Assembly: GCA_964593705.1 (NCBI GenBank) | Contig: CAZQIV010000039.1 | Span: 1-48,511, forward strand | DNA length: 48,511 nucleotides | From: SABY01 sp964593705 | Lineage (GTDB): Bacteria > Bacteroidota > Bacteroidia > Bacteroidales > 4484-276 | Reading direction: 5' to 3' | In this document: positions 1 to 9,294 of the stretch, one piece after another | How positions within the stretch are numbered: the stretch's first letter is position 1 | Layout: every line of letters begins with the position of its first letter | Translations under genes and position numbers: made by a program | Notes under the pieces: generated by a model | What the model saw: only the letters and a program-made list of their open reading frames with translations | Told to the model about the DNA's origin: nothing | Database searches by the model: none

Positions 1-90
1 TCTAACCTCTAACTTCTAACCTCTAACTTCTAACCTCTAACTTCTAACTTCTAACTTCTAACCTCTAACTTCTAACCTCTAACTTCTAAC
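1..90. repeat. Heptamer tandem repeat (TAACYTC)n
   Basis: About 12 head-to-tail copies of the 7-nt unit TAACCTC/TAACTTC fill the left edge and run directly into a dispersed hairpin element. Similar heptamer-based tracts occur at 24900-25018, 29598-29690 and 37441-37545. No coding potential is seen. Confidence 0.9.
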
Positions 91-91
91 T

Positions 92-174
92 GCCGGGCTT
101 TGCCCGAGCACCCTCGAAAAATTACGAAAATTGTCCGAAGGACTCCTTTGGAGAAAATTTTCTATTTTTCGGGG
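92..174 (+). repeat. Dispersed hairpin repeat, family R1 (copy 1)
   Basis: It starts with the small hairpin CGGGCTTTGCCCG and continues with CGAAAAATTACGAAAATT, an inner hairpin around TCCGAAGGACTCCTTTGGA, and the closing arm AAAATTTTCTATTTTTCG. The outer arms pair imperfectly, so the whole unit can fold. Other copies lie at 2744-2836, 20770-20830, 29514-29597, 34465-34547, 37546-37608, 38660-38750, 39013-39117 and 45427-45478. This copy ends 2 bp from the stop of the hydantoinase gene and may also end its transcript. Confidence 0.85.
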
Positions 175-176
175 CT

Positions 177-1511
177 CTATCCTCTACCATCTAAACTCAA
201 GACCACCTTCCCGCCAAGGATCACAACCTCCGGGGTGCCTTTTGTTTTGAATCCTTCATAAATATTCAAATCACAATTTTGGTGATGTGTGTTTACGCTA
301 ATGGTATTTTCAGTTTCAGGATTCCAGACTACCAAATCAGCATCAGCGCCTTCGGCAATAATTCCCTTTTGGGGATAAAGTCCAAAAACTTTTGCTGCGT
401 TGGTAGAAGTAATCTCTACAAATTTCTTCAAATCGATCTTATTTTCCAATACACCATAAGTATAAAGCAAAGCCATCCGGTGTTCAATACCCCCTGCCCC
501 ATTGGGGATTTTCCTAAAATCATCTTTGCCTGCCATTTTCTGCGAAAGCATAAACGGACAATGATCGGTACCCACGGTAGAAACCGCCCCATCGGCAAGT
601 GCTTGCCACAAAGCCAAATTATCTTCCTTATTCCGCAATGGCGGGCTAATGACAAAAGCTACAGCTTTTTCGAATTCGCTAAGGTATTTGGATTGATCCA
701 GTAAAAGATATTGCGGACACGTTTCGGCATAAACTATTTGGCCGGCCTGCTGTGCTGCCTTTATTAGTTGTAACGATTGAGCCGAGGAAACATGAACGAT
801 ATAAATCGGGCAGTTGGCTTTGGCGGCAAGCCCGATTGCTTTTTTTACTGCTTTGGCTTCAAGTTTGGGAGGACGGGATTTTACATGCGCCTCCGGCCCG
901 GGAAGCGATTCATCAAAGTATTTTGTCCTTAATTTTTCAATTTCATCACCATCTTCGCAATGCAGCGTTACCAGGCCTCCGGCCTTCCCTACCACTTTCA
1001 TCACCTTAAAAAGTGAATCATCATCGAGGCCAACATTATTTTTATATGCCATATAACATTTAAACGACTTGATGTTATGGTTTTGGATACAATCTAAAAT
1101 TTCACCTTCGGTGGATGATCGCCACTCAACAGGACTTACATGAAGCCTTGTATTGATTATGGATTTAGACGCTTCACCCAGGCGTGCTTTCAAAGCATCG
1201 GTAAGCGATTGCCCGCGATGTGGAGTAACAAAATCAATGATGGTGGTGGTACATCCAAAGAGCGCTGCACGACTTCCGCTATAAAAATCATCGGATGTAG
1301 GGCCGGCCGGTGTCGGCAACTGATGATGAACGTGGGGATCGATACCACCGGGAAAAATGTACTTCCCTCTTGCATCGATGGTTTGGATTTTTTGATTTTC
1401 GATCTGAATATTAGGAGCTATTGTTTCGATTTTTTGATTTTTCACAAAAATATCGGCTTCACGCTCACCATCACAATTTACAATTTTCCCATTTTTAACT
1501 ATTAAATCCAT
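177..1511 (-). CDS. Dihydropyrimidinase / D-hydantoinase family amidohydrolase
   Basis: A cyclic-amidohydrolase of about 444 residues, the usual length for hydantoinases and dihydropyrimidinases, which open 5- or 6-membered cyclic diamides such as hydantoins and dihydrouracil. Visible metal-site motifs (numbered from the GTG at 1517) are DPHVH (H62, H64), the SFKCYMAYK segment holding the candidate carbamylated lysine, LHCEDG (H186), IVHVSS (H242) and GTDHCPF (D318). The ATG at 1511 is chosen; an in-frame GTG at 1517 is possible and no clear Shine-Dalgarno decides. It lies 12 bp after the upstream membrane-protein gene, so they probably share a transcript. An SsnA-like amidohydrolase lies further upstream on the same strand, a pairing that suggests purine or pyrimidine salvage (inference). 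Substrate cannot be fixed from sequence; allantoinase and dihydroorotase look less likely. Confidence 0.88.
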   Translation of the reverse strand: MDLIVKNGKIVNCDGEREADIFVKNQKIETIAPNIQIENQKIQTIDARGKYIFPGGIDPHVHHQLPTPAGPTSDDFYSGSRAALFGCTTTIIDFVTPHRGQSLTDALKARLGEASKSIINTRLHVSPVEWRSSTEGEILDCIQNHNIKSFKCYMAYKNNVGLDDDSLFKVMKVVGKAGGLVTLHCEDGDEIEKLRTKYFDESLPGPEAHVKSRPPKLEAKAVKKAIGLAAKANCPIYIVHVSSAQSLQLIKAAQQAGQIVYAETCPQYLLLDQSKYLSEFEKAVAFVISPPLRNKEDNLALWQALADGAVSTVGTDHCPFMLSQKMAGKDDFRKIPNGAGGIEHRMALLYTYGVLENKIDLKKFVEITSTNAAKVFGLYPQKGIIAEGADADLVVWNPETENTISVNTHHQNCDLNIYEGFKTKGTPEVVILGGKVVLSLDGRG

Positions 1512-1523
1512 GGCCACAAATTA

Positions 1524-2159
1524 TTATGAGATACATTTAGGAAATTCTTTAACAAACAAGCCTTCATCGATTTCGGCAAAGCCAACTCGTTTCAGGTATT
1601 TTTCATGCTTCGGGCTGATACCTTTGGAAATTGCCCTGCAAAAACCATCCTTCACAAACCTTTTTTGCAATCCCTCGTAAAGGAATTTCCCATTGCGGTA
1701 GTCGCGGTATTGGGGCACCACATAATCAAGACCCACCCTCAGTGAATCTTTGCTTTCGCGATGCGCCAGAAAGATGCCGGCTACATTTGTATTTCGCAAA
1801 ACAAAAAAACTTACAGTGTTCATTTCGGGCTTATAGGTAAATCCCGGGAAAAACTTTTGGATTTCCTTATGATGAAAATCAAGAAACTTGAGCAGATACT
1901 TGTTATCGCCACGAATTTCGAGAATGTCGAAAAGATCTTTTCGGGTATGGATTCTATACAAATAAAAAATATCCACGCAAACTATAAAACCATTCAAAGC
2001 AGCAACGGGCCAAGCCTGGATTAACAAACCATAAATGGCAAAAGTGGAAGCCCCGAATAGATTAATCCATCTGAATTTAAGGATGGAGTTCATGGTCATA
2101 GAAAGAGCAATAATTACCGAAGCTGTAAAGCCTATGTATGCTAAAATGTTTTGTTCCAT
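1524..2159 (-). CDS. YgjV-like membrane protein with extra C-terminal domain
   Basis: A 211-residue protein. The first ~75 residues form three hydrophobic segments (about 5-25, 30-50, 52-70) resembling the YgjV family of small inner-membrane proteins. Residues ~80-205 are soluble, with a FFVLRNTNVAGIFLAH stretch and a VGLDYVVPQYRDYRNGKFLYEG stretch, the latter reminiscent of the acetyl-CoA loop region of GNAT acetyltransferases. The GNAT link is only a pattern impression, and no catalytic assignment is made. It begins at ATG 2159 and ends 12 bp before the hydantoinase start, so the two are likely cotranscribed. Function is unknown. Confidence 0.7.
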   Translation of the reverse strand: MEQNILAYIGFTASVIIALSMTMNSILKFRWINLFGASTFAIYGLLIQAWPVAALNGFIVCVDIFYLYRIHTRKDLFDILEIRGDNKYLLKFLDFHHKEIQKFFPGFTYKPEMNTVSFFVLRNTNVAGIFLAHRESKDSLRVGLDYVVPQYRDYRNGKFLYEGLQKRFVKDGFCRAISKGISPKHEKYLKRVGFAEIDEGLFVKEFPKCIS

Positions 2160-2262
2160 TTAATATTTATTAAAAAAAATGTATTTATTTAGAATTCGTC
2201 TTTTTAGTCAGGTTTCCCGCAGATAACGCAGATTTTCGCAGAAAAAAATCTACGCAAACCAG

Positions 2263-2301
2263 CCTTGCTCGCCTCGCTGTAGCTCCGGCGAAGCGGGCCG
2301 G
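2263..2301 (+). repeat. 39-bp dispersed repeat, inverted copy at 47783-47821
   Basis: The segment from CCTTGCTCGCCTCGCTGTAG to AAGCGGGCCGG is identical, in reverse orientation, to 47783-47821. Shorter related GC-rich pieces (CCTGCCTCGCC, GCTTCGC) recur in many intergenic spacers of the window. It is not part of any gene here. Confidence 0.85.
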
Positions 2302-2462
2302 CTAAGCAGGTCAACGAAATCAACGGGAGATTCTTTGGCCTCGGATAGTAATAGTTGACTTTATGGACAAGCACTATTTAGTGTCGGTCATTAAAGTAAG
2401 TTTTTTTTGAAATATCAATTGCCACATCCTTTAGGTTGTGGATTAAATTGATGTGATGAATG

Positions 2463-2515
2463 CCCCCGCTTTTTCGCTATCAATGCCTTCGGCATTGACA
2501 GCGAAAAAGCGGGGG
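2463..2515. repeat. Long near-perfect hairpin
   Basis: Two 25-nt arms (2463-2487 and 2491-2515) pair with one mismatch around a TTC loop. It lies between the convergent-side flanks of two minus-strand genes. No T-run follows directly on either strand, so it is a hairpin repeat rather than a classical terminator. Confidence 0.85.
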
Positions 2516-2743
2516 AGGCATTGCTAAATTCATTAATCCCCGGGTTAAAACCCGGGGCAAGTGAAAGTATCGACTTTATGGACAGACACTATTTAGTTTC
2601 GCTGTCATTGCGCTTGGCGCGTCATTTTTCTTCATTTAATACCTACCAATGACTATTAATAACTATTAATGACTATTAATGACCAAATGACCATCAATGC
2701 CGAAAAAACATCCCGAAACTTCGGGATACGATTTCATATTTTT

Positions 2744-2836
2744 TCGAGCATCCCTGCCTCGCCTTAACAAAAGCCTACGCTGGCGGCAAGTCGGGCTCGA
2801 AAAATTACAAAAATCAAAGATTTTTTATTTTTCGGG
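2744..2836 (+). repeat. Dispersed hairpin repeat, family R1 (long subtype)
   Basis: It carries the CGAGCATCCCTGCCTCGCC ... GGGCTCGAAAAATTAC ... ATTTTTCGGG order. It is the same long subtype as 39013-39117, in which a GC-rich piece is inserted between the first hairpin and the CGAAAAATTAC arm. Confidence 0.75.
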
Positions 2837-2850
2837 ATGACCACCAATGA

Positions 2851-4134
2851 CTATCGCTGTTCTTTCATCCTCTTCCAAAGCTTCTTTGATTGTTCCCTTG
2901 TAAATTCAAGAACTTCTTCTTCATTCACTGTTAGCAACTCCCGGTCTTTCACTATCAATTTTCCATTGGAAATTACATGCCGTACATGCTGAGAACTGAG
3001 GCCAAAAATAAAATGCCCCAGAAAATTATCAGCATTGAAATCCGTAGGTGTATCATAATCAAGTATCACAAGATTATTTTCAGCATCGCCGGAAAAACTA
3101 TTTTGAGACAGGTAGCGATGTACATTCCTGAAACGCCTGTATGCTGAAGCAAAGTCGATATTATCGTGACGCTGCCCGACAAAAAATGCCGATTGCGCAC
3201 TTCTTATCATATCGCTGTGCATACCATCGGTACCCAGGAAAATCCGATCGCCCAAATCCTTCCCATTGAAATATCCCACATTATTATTCAGGTTGCTCTC
3301 GATATTTTCGACAACCCAGGCTTGTGAATTTCTGACCTGATCTTTTTCATATTGATCAAGGTGCAGACAGTGGGCTAAAATACTTTTCGAAGACTCCAAT
3401 AATCCGTATTCATTCAATCGGTCAACAACCCATTTGTGGTGGGTTTCAAGGCAAGCGTGTTCATCATATTCATCTTCCGCAACATGGATATGAACTCCTG
3501 AGTTGTGCTTTTGCATCAGATCGGCTGCGCGTTTCATGGTATCATTTCCAACTGTAAAAGATGCATGTAAACCAACCAAGCCCTGATTTGTACTAAGATA
3601 ATCATCGGTTTCTTCAAGACCCAGCCCGGCTTTTTCTTCTCCATCCCTGTCGGTAATTTCGTAACAAAGCAAATGGCTAACTCCAACCCTGTCGAAGGCC
3701 TTGGCAATAATTTCGAGCGATCCTTTGATAACATTTGGCGAAGCATGATGGTCGATAACAAAGGTTGAACCCGCCCTGGCACAAGCCATAGCCGTGGCCA
3801 AAGCACTGGCTTCGATCATTTCCCGATCGAGAGACTTATCTAAAGCCCACCAAACGTATTGCAGAATTTCATAGAAATTCTCAGGATTTTTAGCCGGAGC
3901 ACCCATGCCCCGGGAAAGCGCCGAATAAACATGATGATGCCCTACAGCAAACGATTTGCAAACATATTTTCCGGTGCAATCAATCGTTGTTAAATTTTTT
4001 CGATTTGGGATATCAAAAAGATTCTGGTAAAATTTGACATCTCCTTTTAATCCCTCATCGGCTACAATGTTTGTGTTTGTAAATTCAAGGGTTTCCCAAT
4101 GGATGAAAGTTGCATTTGTAAGTAGTAAAGCCAT
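2851..4134 (-). CDS. SsnA-like metal-dependent amidohydrolase
   Basis: A 427-residue protein of the cytosine-deaminase/chlorohydrolase (SsnA/TRZ/ATZ-like) amidohydrolase group, which deaminates purines, pyrimidines or guanidino compounds. Metal-ligand motifs are visible: VGHHHVYSALSRGM near residues 64-77, VHIHVAEDEYDEH, LAHCLHL and LGTDGMHSD. The start ATG at 4134 (MALLLTNAT) gives the normal short beta-sandwich N-terminus of the family. In clostridia SsnA is encoded with hydantoinase and selenium-dependent hydroxylase genes (established knowledge). Here a hydantoinase lies 1.3 kb downstream on the same strand, but no hydroxylase or selenium gene is in the window. Guanine or cytosine deaminase-like activity is an alternative. 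Confidence 0.82.
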   Translation of the reverse strand: MALLLTNATFIHWETLEFTNTNIVADEGLKGDVKFYQNLFDIPNRKNLTTIDCTGKYVCKSFAVGHHHVYSALSRGMGAPAKNPENFYEILQYVWWALDKSLDREMIEASALATAMACARAGSTFVIDHHASPNVIKGSLEIIAKAFDRVGVSHLLCYEITDRDGEEKAGLGLEETDDYLSTNQGLVGLHASFTVGNDTMKRAADLMQKHNSGVHIHVAEDEYDEHACLETHHKWVVDRLNEYGLLESSKSILAHCLHLDQYEKDQVRNSQAWVVENIESNLNNNVGYFNGKDLGDRIFLGTDGMHSDMIRSAQSAFFVGQRHDNIDFASAYRRFRNVHRYLSQNSFSGDAENNLVILDYDTPTDFNADNFLGHFIFGLSSQHVRHVISNGKLIVKDRELLTVNEEEVLEFTREQSKKLWKRMKEQR

Positions 4135-4198
4135 TGTATTTTCTTTTTTGAAACAAGTTTATTGACCAGATCATTGAAATTTTGAAAAAATAATTACT

Positions 4199-4270
4199 GA
4201 GACCAGTCTAAAAAGCCACAATACCCCTAAATCCCCCGAAGGGGACTTTCCCAAACTACTGATTTTTAGA
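4199..4270 (+). repeat. ~72-bp dispersed repeat, inverted copy at 19925-19995
   Basis: It runs from GAGACCAGTCTA through the hairpin CCCCCGAAGGGG to CAAACTACTGATTTTTAG. Reverse-complemented 19925-19995 matches along its length with a few differences. The two sit in intergenic DNA at unrelated genes. Confidence 0.85.
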
Positions 4271-4529
4271 CTACACTCATTACCACAAAATAACATTTCT
4301 CATTTAAATGATCAGAAAGCAAAATAACAACAAAAAATTAATTCTTTGGGCGAAGATTTGGAAAGCCCGAAAAATACGGCTCACCTTGCCTTGCAATCAC
4401 TAGCAAAAAAAAGCGCATGGTAACTTGTATGATAGAATTTTGACATGGGATTCATAAGAACTTCGGGCATTCCGGCAGGAGTTGCTGGCGATGGTTTCCT
4501 GGCTTATGTTTTTCTCTATTCTATGAGCC

Positions 4530-4603
4530 AGGGTTGCGATCCCCTCCCTTCAGTCAGGGCTGCAAACCCTTGGGTTCGCAGCCCCGAAGGGGATCGCAAC
4601 CCT
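4530..4603. repeat. Nested 74-bp hairpin
   Basis: Perfect 15-nt outer arms AGGGTTGCGATCCCC / GGGGATCGCAACCCT enclose a second, imperfect hairpin built on GGGCTGC / GCAGCCC. It lies between divergently spaced minus-strand genes and looks like a mobile palindromic repeat. Confidence 0.8.
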
Positions 4604-4663
4604 AAAATTTGATATTTGGTTTTGAGTACTATCTCAAAAATTGAATCAGATTATTTACCACGA

Positions 4664-4873
4664 TTAAGGGACTTGCATATTTTCAACCTGATTGAATGAG
4701 AAATTGGCGATTTCAGCATGCTCATGGGCATGTTCGATGGTCATACTTACAATATTTCCATCCTGATCCATCTCAATCAATACATTTTCGTTTAGGTCTT
4801 TTGTCTCTGCAATTAAATTGTTGTTGAAATTAACCAATAAAGTGTCTGTATCTTTAAAATATGTAATCTTCAT
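4664..4873 (-). CDS. DUF2283 family small protein
   Basis: A 69-residue protein beginning MKITYFKDTDTLLVNF, with the DUF2283 pattern: a short strand-turn-strand, the LIEMDQDGNIVSMTIEHAHE core and an acidic middle. DUF2283 proteins are about 50-75 residues and of unknown function, often found near toxin-antitoxin or CRISPR loci; neither is adjacent here. It follows the histidine kinase gene on the same strand at 83 bp and may be cotranscribed. Confidence 0.8.
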   Translation of the reverse strand: MKITYFKDTDTLLVNFNNNLIAETKDLNENVLIEMDQDGNIVSMTIEHAHEHAEIANFSFNQVENMQVP

Positions 4874-4956
4874 AATCCGGTATTTTCACAAACCTACAAT
4901 TAAACCGATCATTATACTTTAAATTGCATATTAACAACCAAACTAAAAGCTGCTTA

Positions 4957-7900
4957 TTAACTCACGTACTTTGCAATGGTTTCGTAAAATATAATATTGT
5001 TGATGGGTTTTGTAATGTAATCATCGCAGCCGGCTTCTTCGGCGCGGGCTTTATCGCCCGACATGGCATAGGCCGTAACAGCAATAACAGGAATATCTTT
5101 ATAAAGCTCTTTAATTTGTTTGGTGGCATCGTAACCATTGAGCACCGGCATATTAATATCCATTAATACCAGGTGAACTTCGTTTCCTGATGACAATATT
5201 TCGAGTGCCTCTTTACCGTTTCTGGCCCTGATCACGTTCATTTTTTTTCGGGTAAGCAACAACCTGAAGAGATGAAAATTTGTGTCGTCATCTTCGGCAA
5301 CTATGACATTTATATTTTTCGCGTTTCTCAACTCAGGTTTATTGTATTTATGTTGAACAGTTCCCACTTTTGATGCACCCGACAATAAGGGCAACTGAAA
5401 ATAAAATGTTGATCCTTTGCCCAGATCCGATTCAAGCCATATCTCGCCCCCCATGAGATGTATCAACCTCTTTGATATGGAAAGACCTAATCCTGTCCCC
5501 TCAAATTCGCATGTACTCGAATCATCGCCCTGCCTAAAAAGTTCAAAGATAATATCATGTTTATCAACGGGGATACCTATACCCGAATCCTTAACATAAA
5601 ATAAAATCCCGACCGAATTGTTTCCATTATTTTTTTTGTATGCACCAATCTCAATCTTACCTTCACGGGTAAATTTTAGGGCATTTTTAATTAAATAATT
5701 AAAAACTTTACTTATTTTACTAATATCTCCTGATAATTTTACATCACGTATAGAAGAATCCAGGTTCATGATGATATTTAAATGATCTTTATTGAGTGTA
5801 ATTTTTTCACGGGTAGCCGTATTATAAAGTGAGTCGAAAAGTTCGGCGAGGAAAAAACGTTCATGAACCATCCTGGCTTCACCGCTGTCGATAAGACTGA
5901 TATCAAGTACATCTTCGATAATGGATAGCAGATGGCGGCCACTCTTTGCTATTACACCTGAAAACTCCAATACCTGATCGATGGGCATTGATTCTTCGAT
6001 AATATCAGCAAATCCAATTACAGTATTCAAAGGGGTACGCAATTCATGCGACATGGTGGCCATGAAAGAACTCTTGAGTTTATCGCTTTGTTCGGCTCTT
6101 TTTAACGCATCTATTAGCTTAGCCTCATATTTTTTTTGCTCGGTAACATCTTCAACTATTCCAATTCCGTCAACAAATTTGCCATGATCGTTGTAAATGG
6201 ATTTAAAAAATGCTTTAATAGGGGTAACCTTGCCTGACGTAACCGCTTTATAATTCCCTTCATAGTAGCCACTTCCCCCGGCAATTGCTTCCGAAATTGC
6301 ATTTTTCAGTTCAACATCTTTTGCTTGGGTCAAAATATTGAATCCTGAAAGTTTTTCGAAGCCCGACCCAATTATTTTTTCAAATTTTTCGTTGCAACTA
6401 AGAATAATACTGGATATATCAAAATTAAAGACCCCCAATGGCGAATTAAGGAACAGGGTTTTATATTTCTCTTCGTTTTGTATTTTATCTTGTTCAGATT
6501 TTCGGGCATCAGTTATATTTCTAACTATGGTTAATACCGTATCATCAGTGGCTTTTACCATGCGAACATCAAAATAGTTTTTCCCTTCGGGCATATCAAT
6601 CACATAATCGAACAGCTGGATTTTTCCGGTTTTAAAAATTTCCCTGATTTTCATCATGGTAAGGTTTGCCAGTTCGGGTGGCAGCACTTCATCAACTTTT
6701 TTATTTAAAAACTCTTCAGGCGAAAGAATCAACTTTTGGTGTGAGTCGGTATGGTATTCAAGAAAGTGCCCATCCTTATCGAAAATAAACAGAATATCGG
6801 GTAAGACATTCAACACTGACCTTAACCTGGCTTCCGAATCCCTGAGATTCTTTTGAATTCCTATCCTTTCGGTAATGTCGCACGATACTGATAAGGCAAA
6901 AGGTTTACCATCAATCACAATTTTTTGCACAACTACTTCAGTCCAAATATATCCTCCATCCTTTCTGCGTTTTTGCTCCGTAAGTTTTATTTTATCATTA
7001 TTAATAAGATTATTCTCCCTGTCAGAAGTTAAATTATTATCCACCATAATTGATATTTCGGAGAGCATATTCATTTGCAATAGTTCATCTCTTGCATATC
7101 CGGTTTGTTTTTCAGCAGCGGGGTTAACATCGATGATTTTACCCGAGTATTTGCCAATGCCCGTAATAAAAACAGCATCAGGGATATCATTAAATAGCTC
7201 TTCAAATTTTCTTTCGCTCTCGGCAAGGGCCGATTCTGCCCTTTTCCTGTCGGTAATATCGCGGGCTATACCCTGCAATCCTGATGGCTGATTATATTCA
7301 TCGAATACAAAATCAGCCGTAAGCTCAACCCACACTTCCTGCCCGTTTTTATGTGTGCCTTTGAGCTCAACACTAAAGGGATTTCTTTCTTTTCTTCGAT
7401 TTTTAGATAATTCAAGATTCCGTTTCAGTTCTTTCTTCATATTTTGAACAGACTCTGAACTAAACACATCAATCATTGATTTCTTTATACGGTCTTCGCG
7501 TTTGTAGCCCAATATTTTTTCGGCCGAAGGGCTTACGTATGTAAGCTGAAAATTTAAATCACTCGACCATATTACTTCGGCAGAATTTTCGGCAAGCATC
7601 CTGAATTTTTTCTCACTAACTTTTAAGGCCTCTTTGGCTTTTTTTATTTTAACCGAACGCAGATAAACAAGAATTATAACAAATATTAGAAGACCGATGA
7701 TGGCAAAATAGAAGAATAATTTTTGGCTGGAATTTCTAAGTTTGAGTTCATCAATCTGGCTTTGATTGTAATGATTTTGCTGAATTAACTGCAACTGCTC
7801 AATAGTTAGCGCATTGTCGGCTTTCAAAATACTATCGTTTAGTGCTAAAAATAATCCTTTGTAGCTCCAGGCCTTTTTATAATTTTTCAATCCATAATTA

Positions 7901-8772
7901 AGCCCGGCAATATCTCCGTAAACCTCCCTTTGCATTTCGAGAAAATTATTTTCTTTTGCAATATTCAGACTACTGTCAAAATAAGATAAAGCCAGGCTGG
8001 TATCGCCTTTAAGCACCATCATTTCAGCTATATTGAGATAGTTTCCTGCAAGAATAAGTGTACTTCCCGATTCCCTTGCCAGCACTTTTACCTTGTCGAA
8101 AAGTGTATAGGCAGAATCGTAATTACCAAGCCACTTGTACAAAACAGCAATATTGCCGAGCGTGCTGAGCACGTCAATTGGATTTCCGAACTTTTTTTTA
8201 ATACTCAGAGATGTATCATAATAAGCTCTTGCCTCCTCCCATTCCGCCAGATTTTTTGCTATCATTCCCATGTTGTTATAAGCATAGGCAATACGCAGCG
8301 AATCGTTCAATAGGGTAAATAGCAAAATAGCCTGTTTTGCATAAGAAGCAGCTTCGGCATTCCTCCCGGTTTCTTTGAGGATGATGGAAATATTGTAAAT
8401 TGACAAAGCCCGAACTTTCTTGTAGTTATTGCTTTCAGCAATAAGGGCCGCATCTGAGGCAAATCTATATGCTTTATTGAACAGCTTTTGTTTGATAAAA
8501 ACTACACTACACGAAAGCAATGTCTTTGCATAGTTGAGCGTGGTGGTATCATTTGAGTAAATTTCCAGGGTCTCTGCAAGGTGGAACTCAGCAAGTTTGA
8601 ATTTTCCGTGCTTAATATAGAGTATGGCAATATCCTTATGCAGTTTTGCTTCATTTTCTTTATCAACTGCCTCGTTGAGTAGTAATTTAAGGCTGTCGAT
8701 ATTTTGTGAATTACCACAAATGGATAATAGTAAAAGACAACAAGTATAAAATATTGTAAAAAAGTTTTTCAT
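4957..8772 (-). CDS. TPR / multi-PAS hybrid sensor histidine kinase with receiver domain
   Basis: A large two-component hybrid kinase. Numbering is from an upstream in-frame ATG at 8790; the ATG at 8772 is preferred because GGGGGG lies 6-11 nt before it and a signal peptide (MKNFFTIFYTCCLLLLSICG) follows at once. Order: signal peptide, periplasmic tetratricopeptide repeats (~35-320), one membrane helix (~358-378), four PAS/PAC units (~395-515, 525-640, 655-760, 775-885), HisKA with phospho-acceptor H915 (SHELRTP), HATPase with N-box NALKF and G-boxes DSGIGIP and GTGLGL, and a receiver with D1211 (LMDINMP) and KPI near 1262. The TPR-TM-kinase layout is common in Bacteroidota. No DNA-binding output domain is present, so the partner response regulator is elsewhere. 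The ligand is unknown. Confidence 0.93.
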   Translation of the reverse strand: MKNFFTIFYTCCLLLLSICGNSQNIDSLKLLLNEAVDKENEAKLHKDIAILYIKHGKFKLAEFHLAETLEIYSNDTTTLNYAKTLLSCSVVFIKQKLFNKAYRFASDAALIAESNNYKKVRALSIYNISIILKETGRNAEAASYAKQAILLFTLLNDSLRIAYAYNNMGMIAKNLAEWEEARAYYDTSLSIKKKFGNPIDVLSTLGNIAVLYKWLGNYDSAYTLFDKVKVLARESGSTLILAGNYLNIAEMMVLKGDTSLALSYFDSSLNIAKENNFLEMQREVYGDIAGLNYGLKNYKKAWSYKGLFLALNDSILKADNALTIEQLQLIQQNHYNQSQIDELKLRNSSQKLFFYFAIIGLLIFVIILVYLRSVKIKKAKEALKVSEKKFRMLAENSAEVIWSSDLNFQLTYVSPSAEKILGYKREDRIKKSMIDVFSSESVQNMKKELKRNLELSKNRRKERNPFSVELKGTHKNGQEVWVELTADFVFDEYNQPSGLQGIARDITDRKRAESALAESERKFEELFNDIPDAVFITGIGKYSGKIIDVNPAAEKQTGYARDELLQMNMLSEISIMVDNNLTSDRENNLINNDKIKLTEQKRRKDGGYIWTEVVVQKIVIDGKPFALSVSCDITERIGIQKNLRDSEARLRSVLNVLPDILFIFDKDGHFLEYHTDSHQKLILSPEEFLNKKVDEVLPPELANLTMMKIREIFKTGKIQLFDYVIDMPEGKNYFDVRMVKATDDTVLTIVRNITDARKSEQDKIQNEEKYKTLFLNSPLGVFNFDISSIILSCNEKFEKIIGSGFEKLSGFNILTQAKDVELKNAISEAIAGGSGYYEGNYKAVTSGKVTPIKAFFKSIYNDHGKFVDGIGIVEDVTEQKKYEAKLIDALKRAEQSDKLKSSFMATMSHELRTPLNTVIGFADIIEESMPIDQVLEFSGVIAKSGRHLLSIIEDVLDISLIDSGEARMVHERFFLAELFDSLYNTATREKITLNKDHLNIIMNLDSSIRDVKLSGDISKISKVFNYLIKNALKFTREGKIEIGAYKKNNGNNSVGILFYVKDSGIGIPVDKHDIIFELFRQGDDSSTCEFEGTGLGLSISKRLIHLMGGEIWLESDLGKGSTFYFQLPLLSGASKVGTVQHKYNKPELRNAKNINVIVAEDDDTNFHLFRLLLTRKKMNVIRARNGKEALEILSSGNEVHLVLMDINMPVLNGYDATKQIKELYKDIPVIAVTAYAMSGDKARAEEAGCDDYITKPINNIIFYETIAKYVS

Positions 8773-9294
8773 GTAATACCCCCCGGCCATAAACTTTCCC
8801 CAATAGAAATTTATTCAGCCAAATTTTAAAAAAAAAACTCAGTATTTCATCAAACCAATTATTAAAAATCAGTTTGAATTTTTTTAAGATAGCAAAGTAA
8901 AACAAAATTCGTTTCCCTTACCCAATTTGCTGCTTACCCAAATTTAGCTACTTTTTTTTTGATTTCCCTGTTGGGAACAGAAATACCTACTTTTATATTC
9001 GCAAGCACTTTTTCAAATAAAATTTTCCACAATACAAAAATTATTATGCGTAAAACCCTCAACATCTGGTTCTATCCTTCATATTTTTGCTTTCTTGTTT
9101 AATAAGTCGAATGTGTTTAATGAAAATGAAATTTCACAATATCCTCCTTGATGCTGGAGGATTTATCGATTCAAATTAACTAATTTTATAAAACTCCCTA
9201 TTTAGAATCATTTTAAGGCAATCAATTTGAATTAGTTTTGCAGCTTAAAATAAAAAACATAACTTTTTTTTGGTAAAAATAAAAAACAGATAAT
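8773..9294. other. Divergent promoter region between kinase and P5C dehydrogenase
   Basis: An AT-rich 522-bp spacer with no gene. A weak minus-strand -7-like box TAAATTTG (complement of 8939-8946) could serve the kinase, leaving a ~165-nt leader. A plus-strand box lies at 9233-9240. Confidence 0.5.
9233..9240 (+). promoter_or_regulatory. Candidate Bacteroidota -7 box (TAGTTTTG)
   Basis: It fits TAnnTTTG and lies 54 bp before the start of the P5C dehydrogenase gene. The -33 position has only TTT at 19-nt spacing. Prediction by eye only. Confidence 0.4.

Larger units (their letters stand above)
2160..2850. other. Repeat-rich intergenic region
   Basis: No convincing gene. It holds a 39-bp GC-rich repeat shared with 47783-47821, two direct copies of a motif with the core ACTTTATGGACA followed by CACTATTTAGT (near 2352 and 2573), a 53-bp hairpin at 2463-2515, the palindrome CCCCGGGTTAAAACCCGGGG, a decamer tandem tract (units like GACTATTAAT, about 2650-2690) and an R1-type hairpin repeat. 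Confidence 0.8.
4135..4663. other. Intergenic region with two hairpin repeats
   Basis: No gene seen. It holds one copy of a ~72-bp repeat (4199-4270) and a 74-bp hairpin (4530-4603). The rest is unremarkable AT-rich sequence. Confidence 0.75.
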
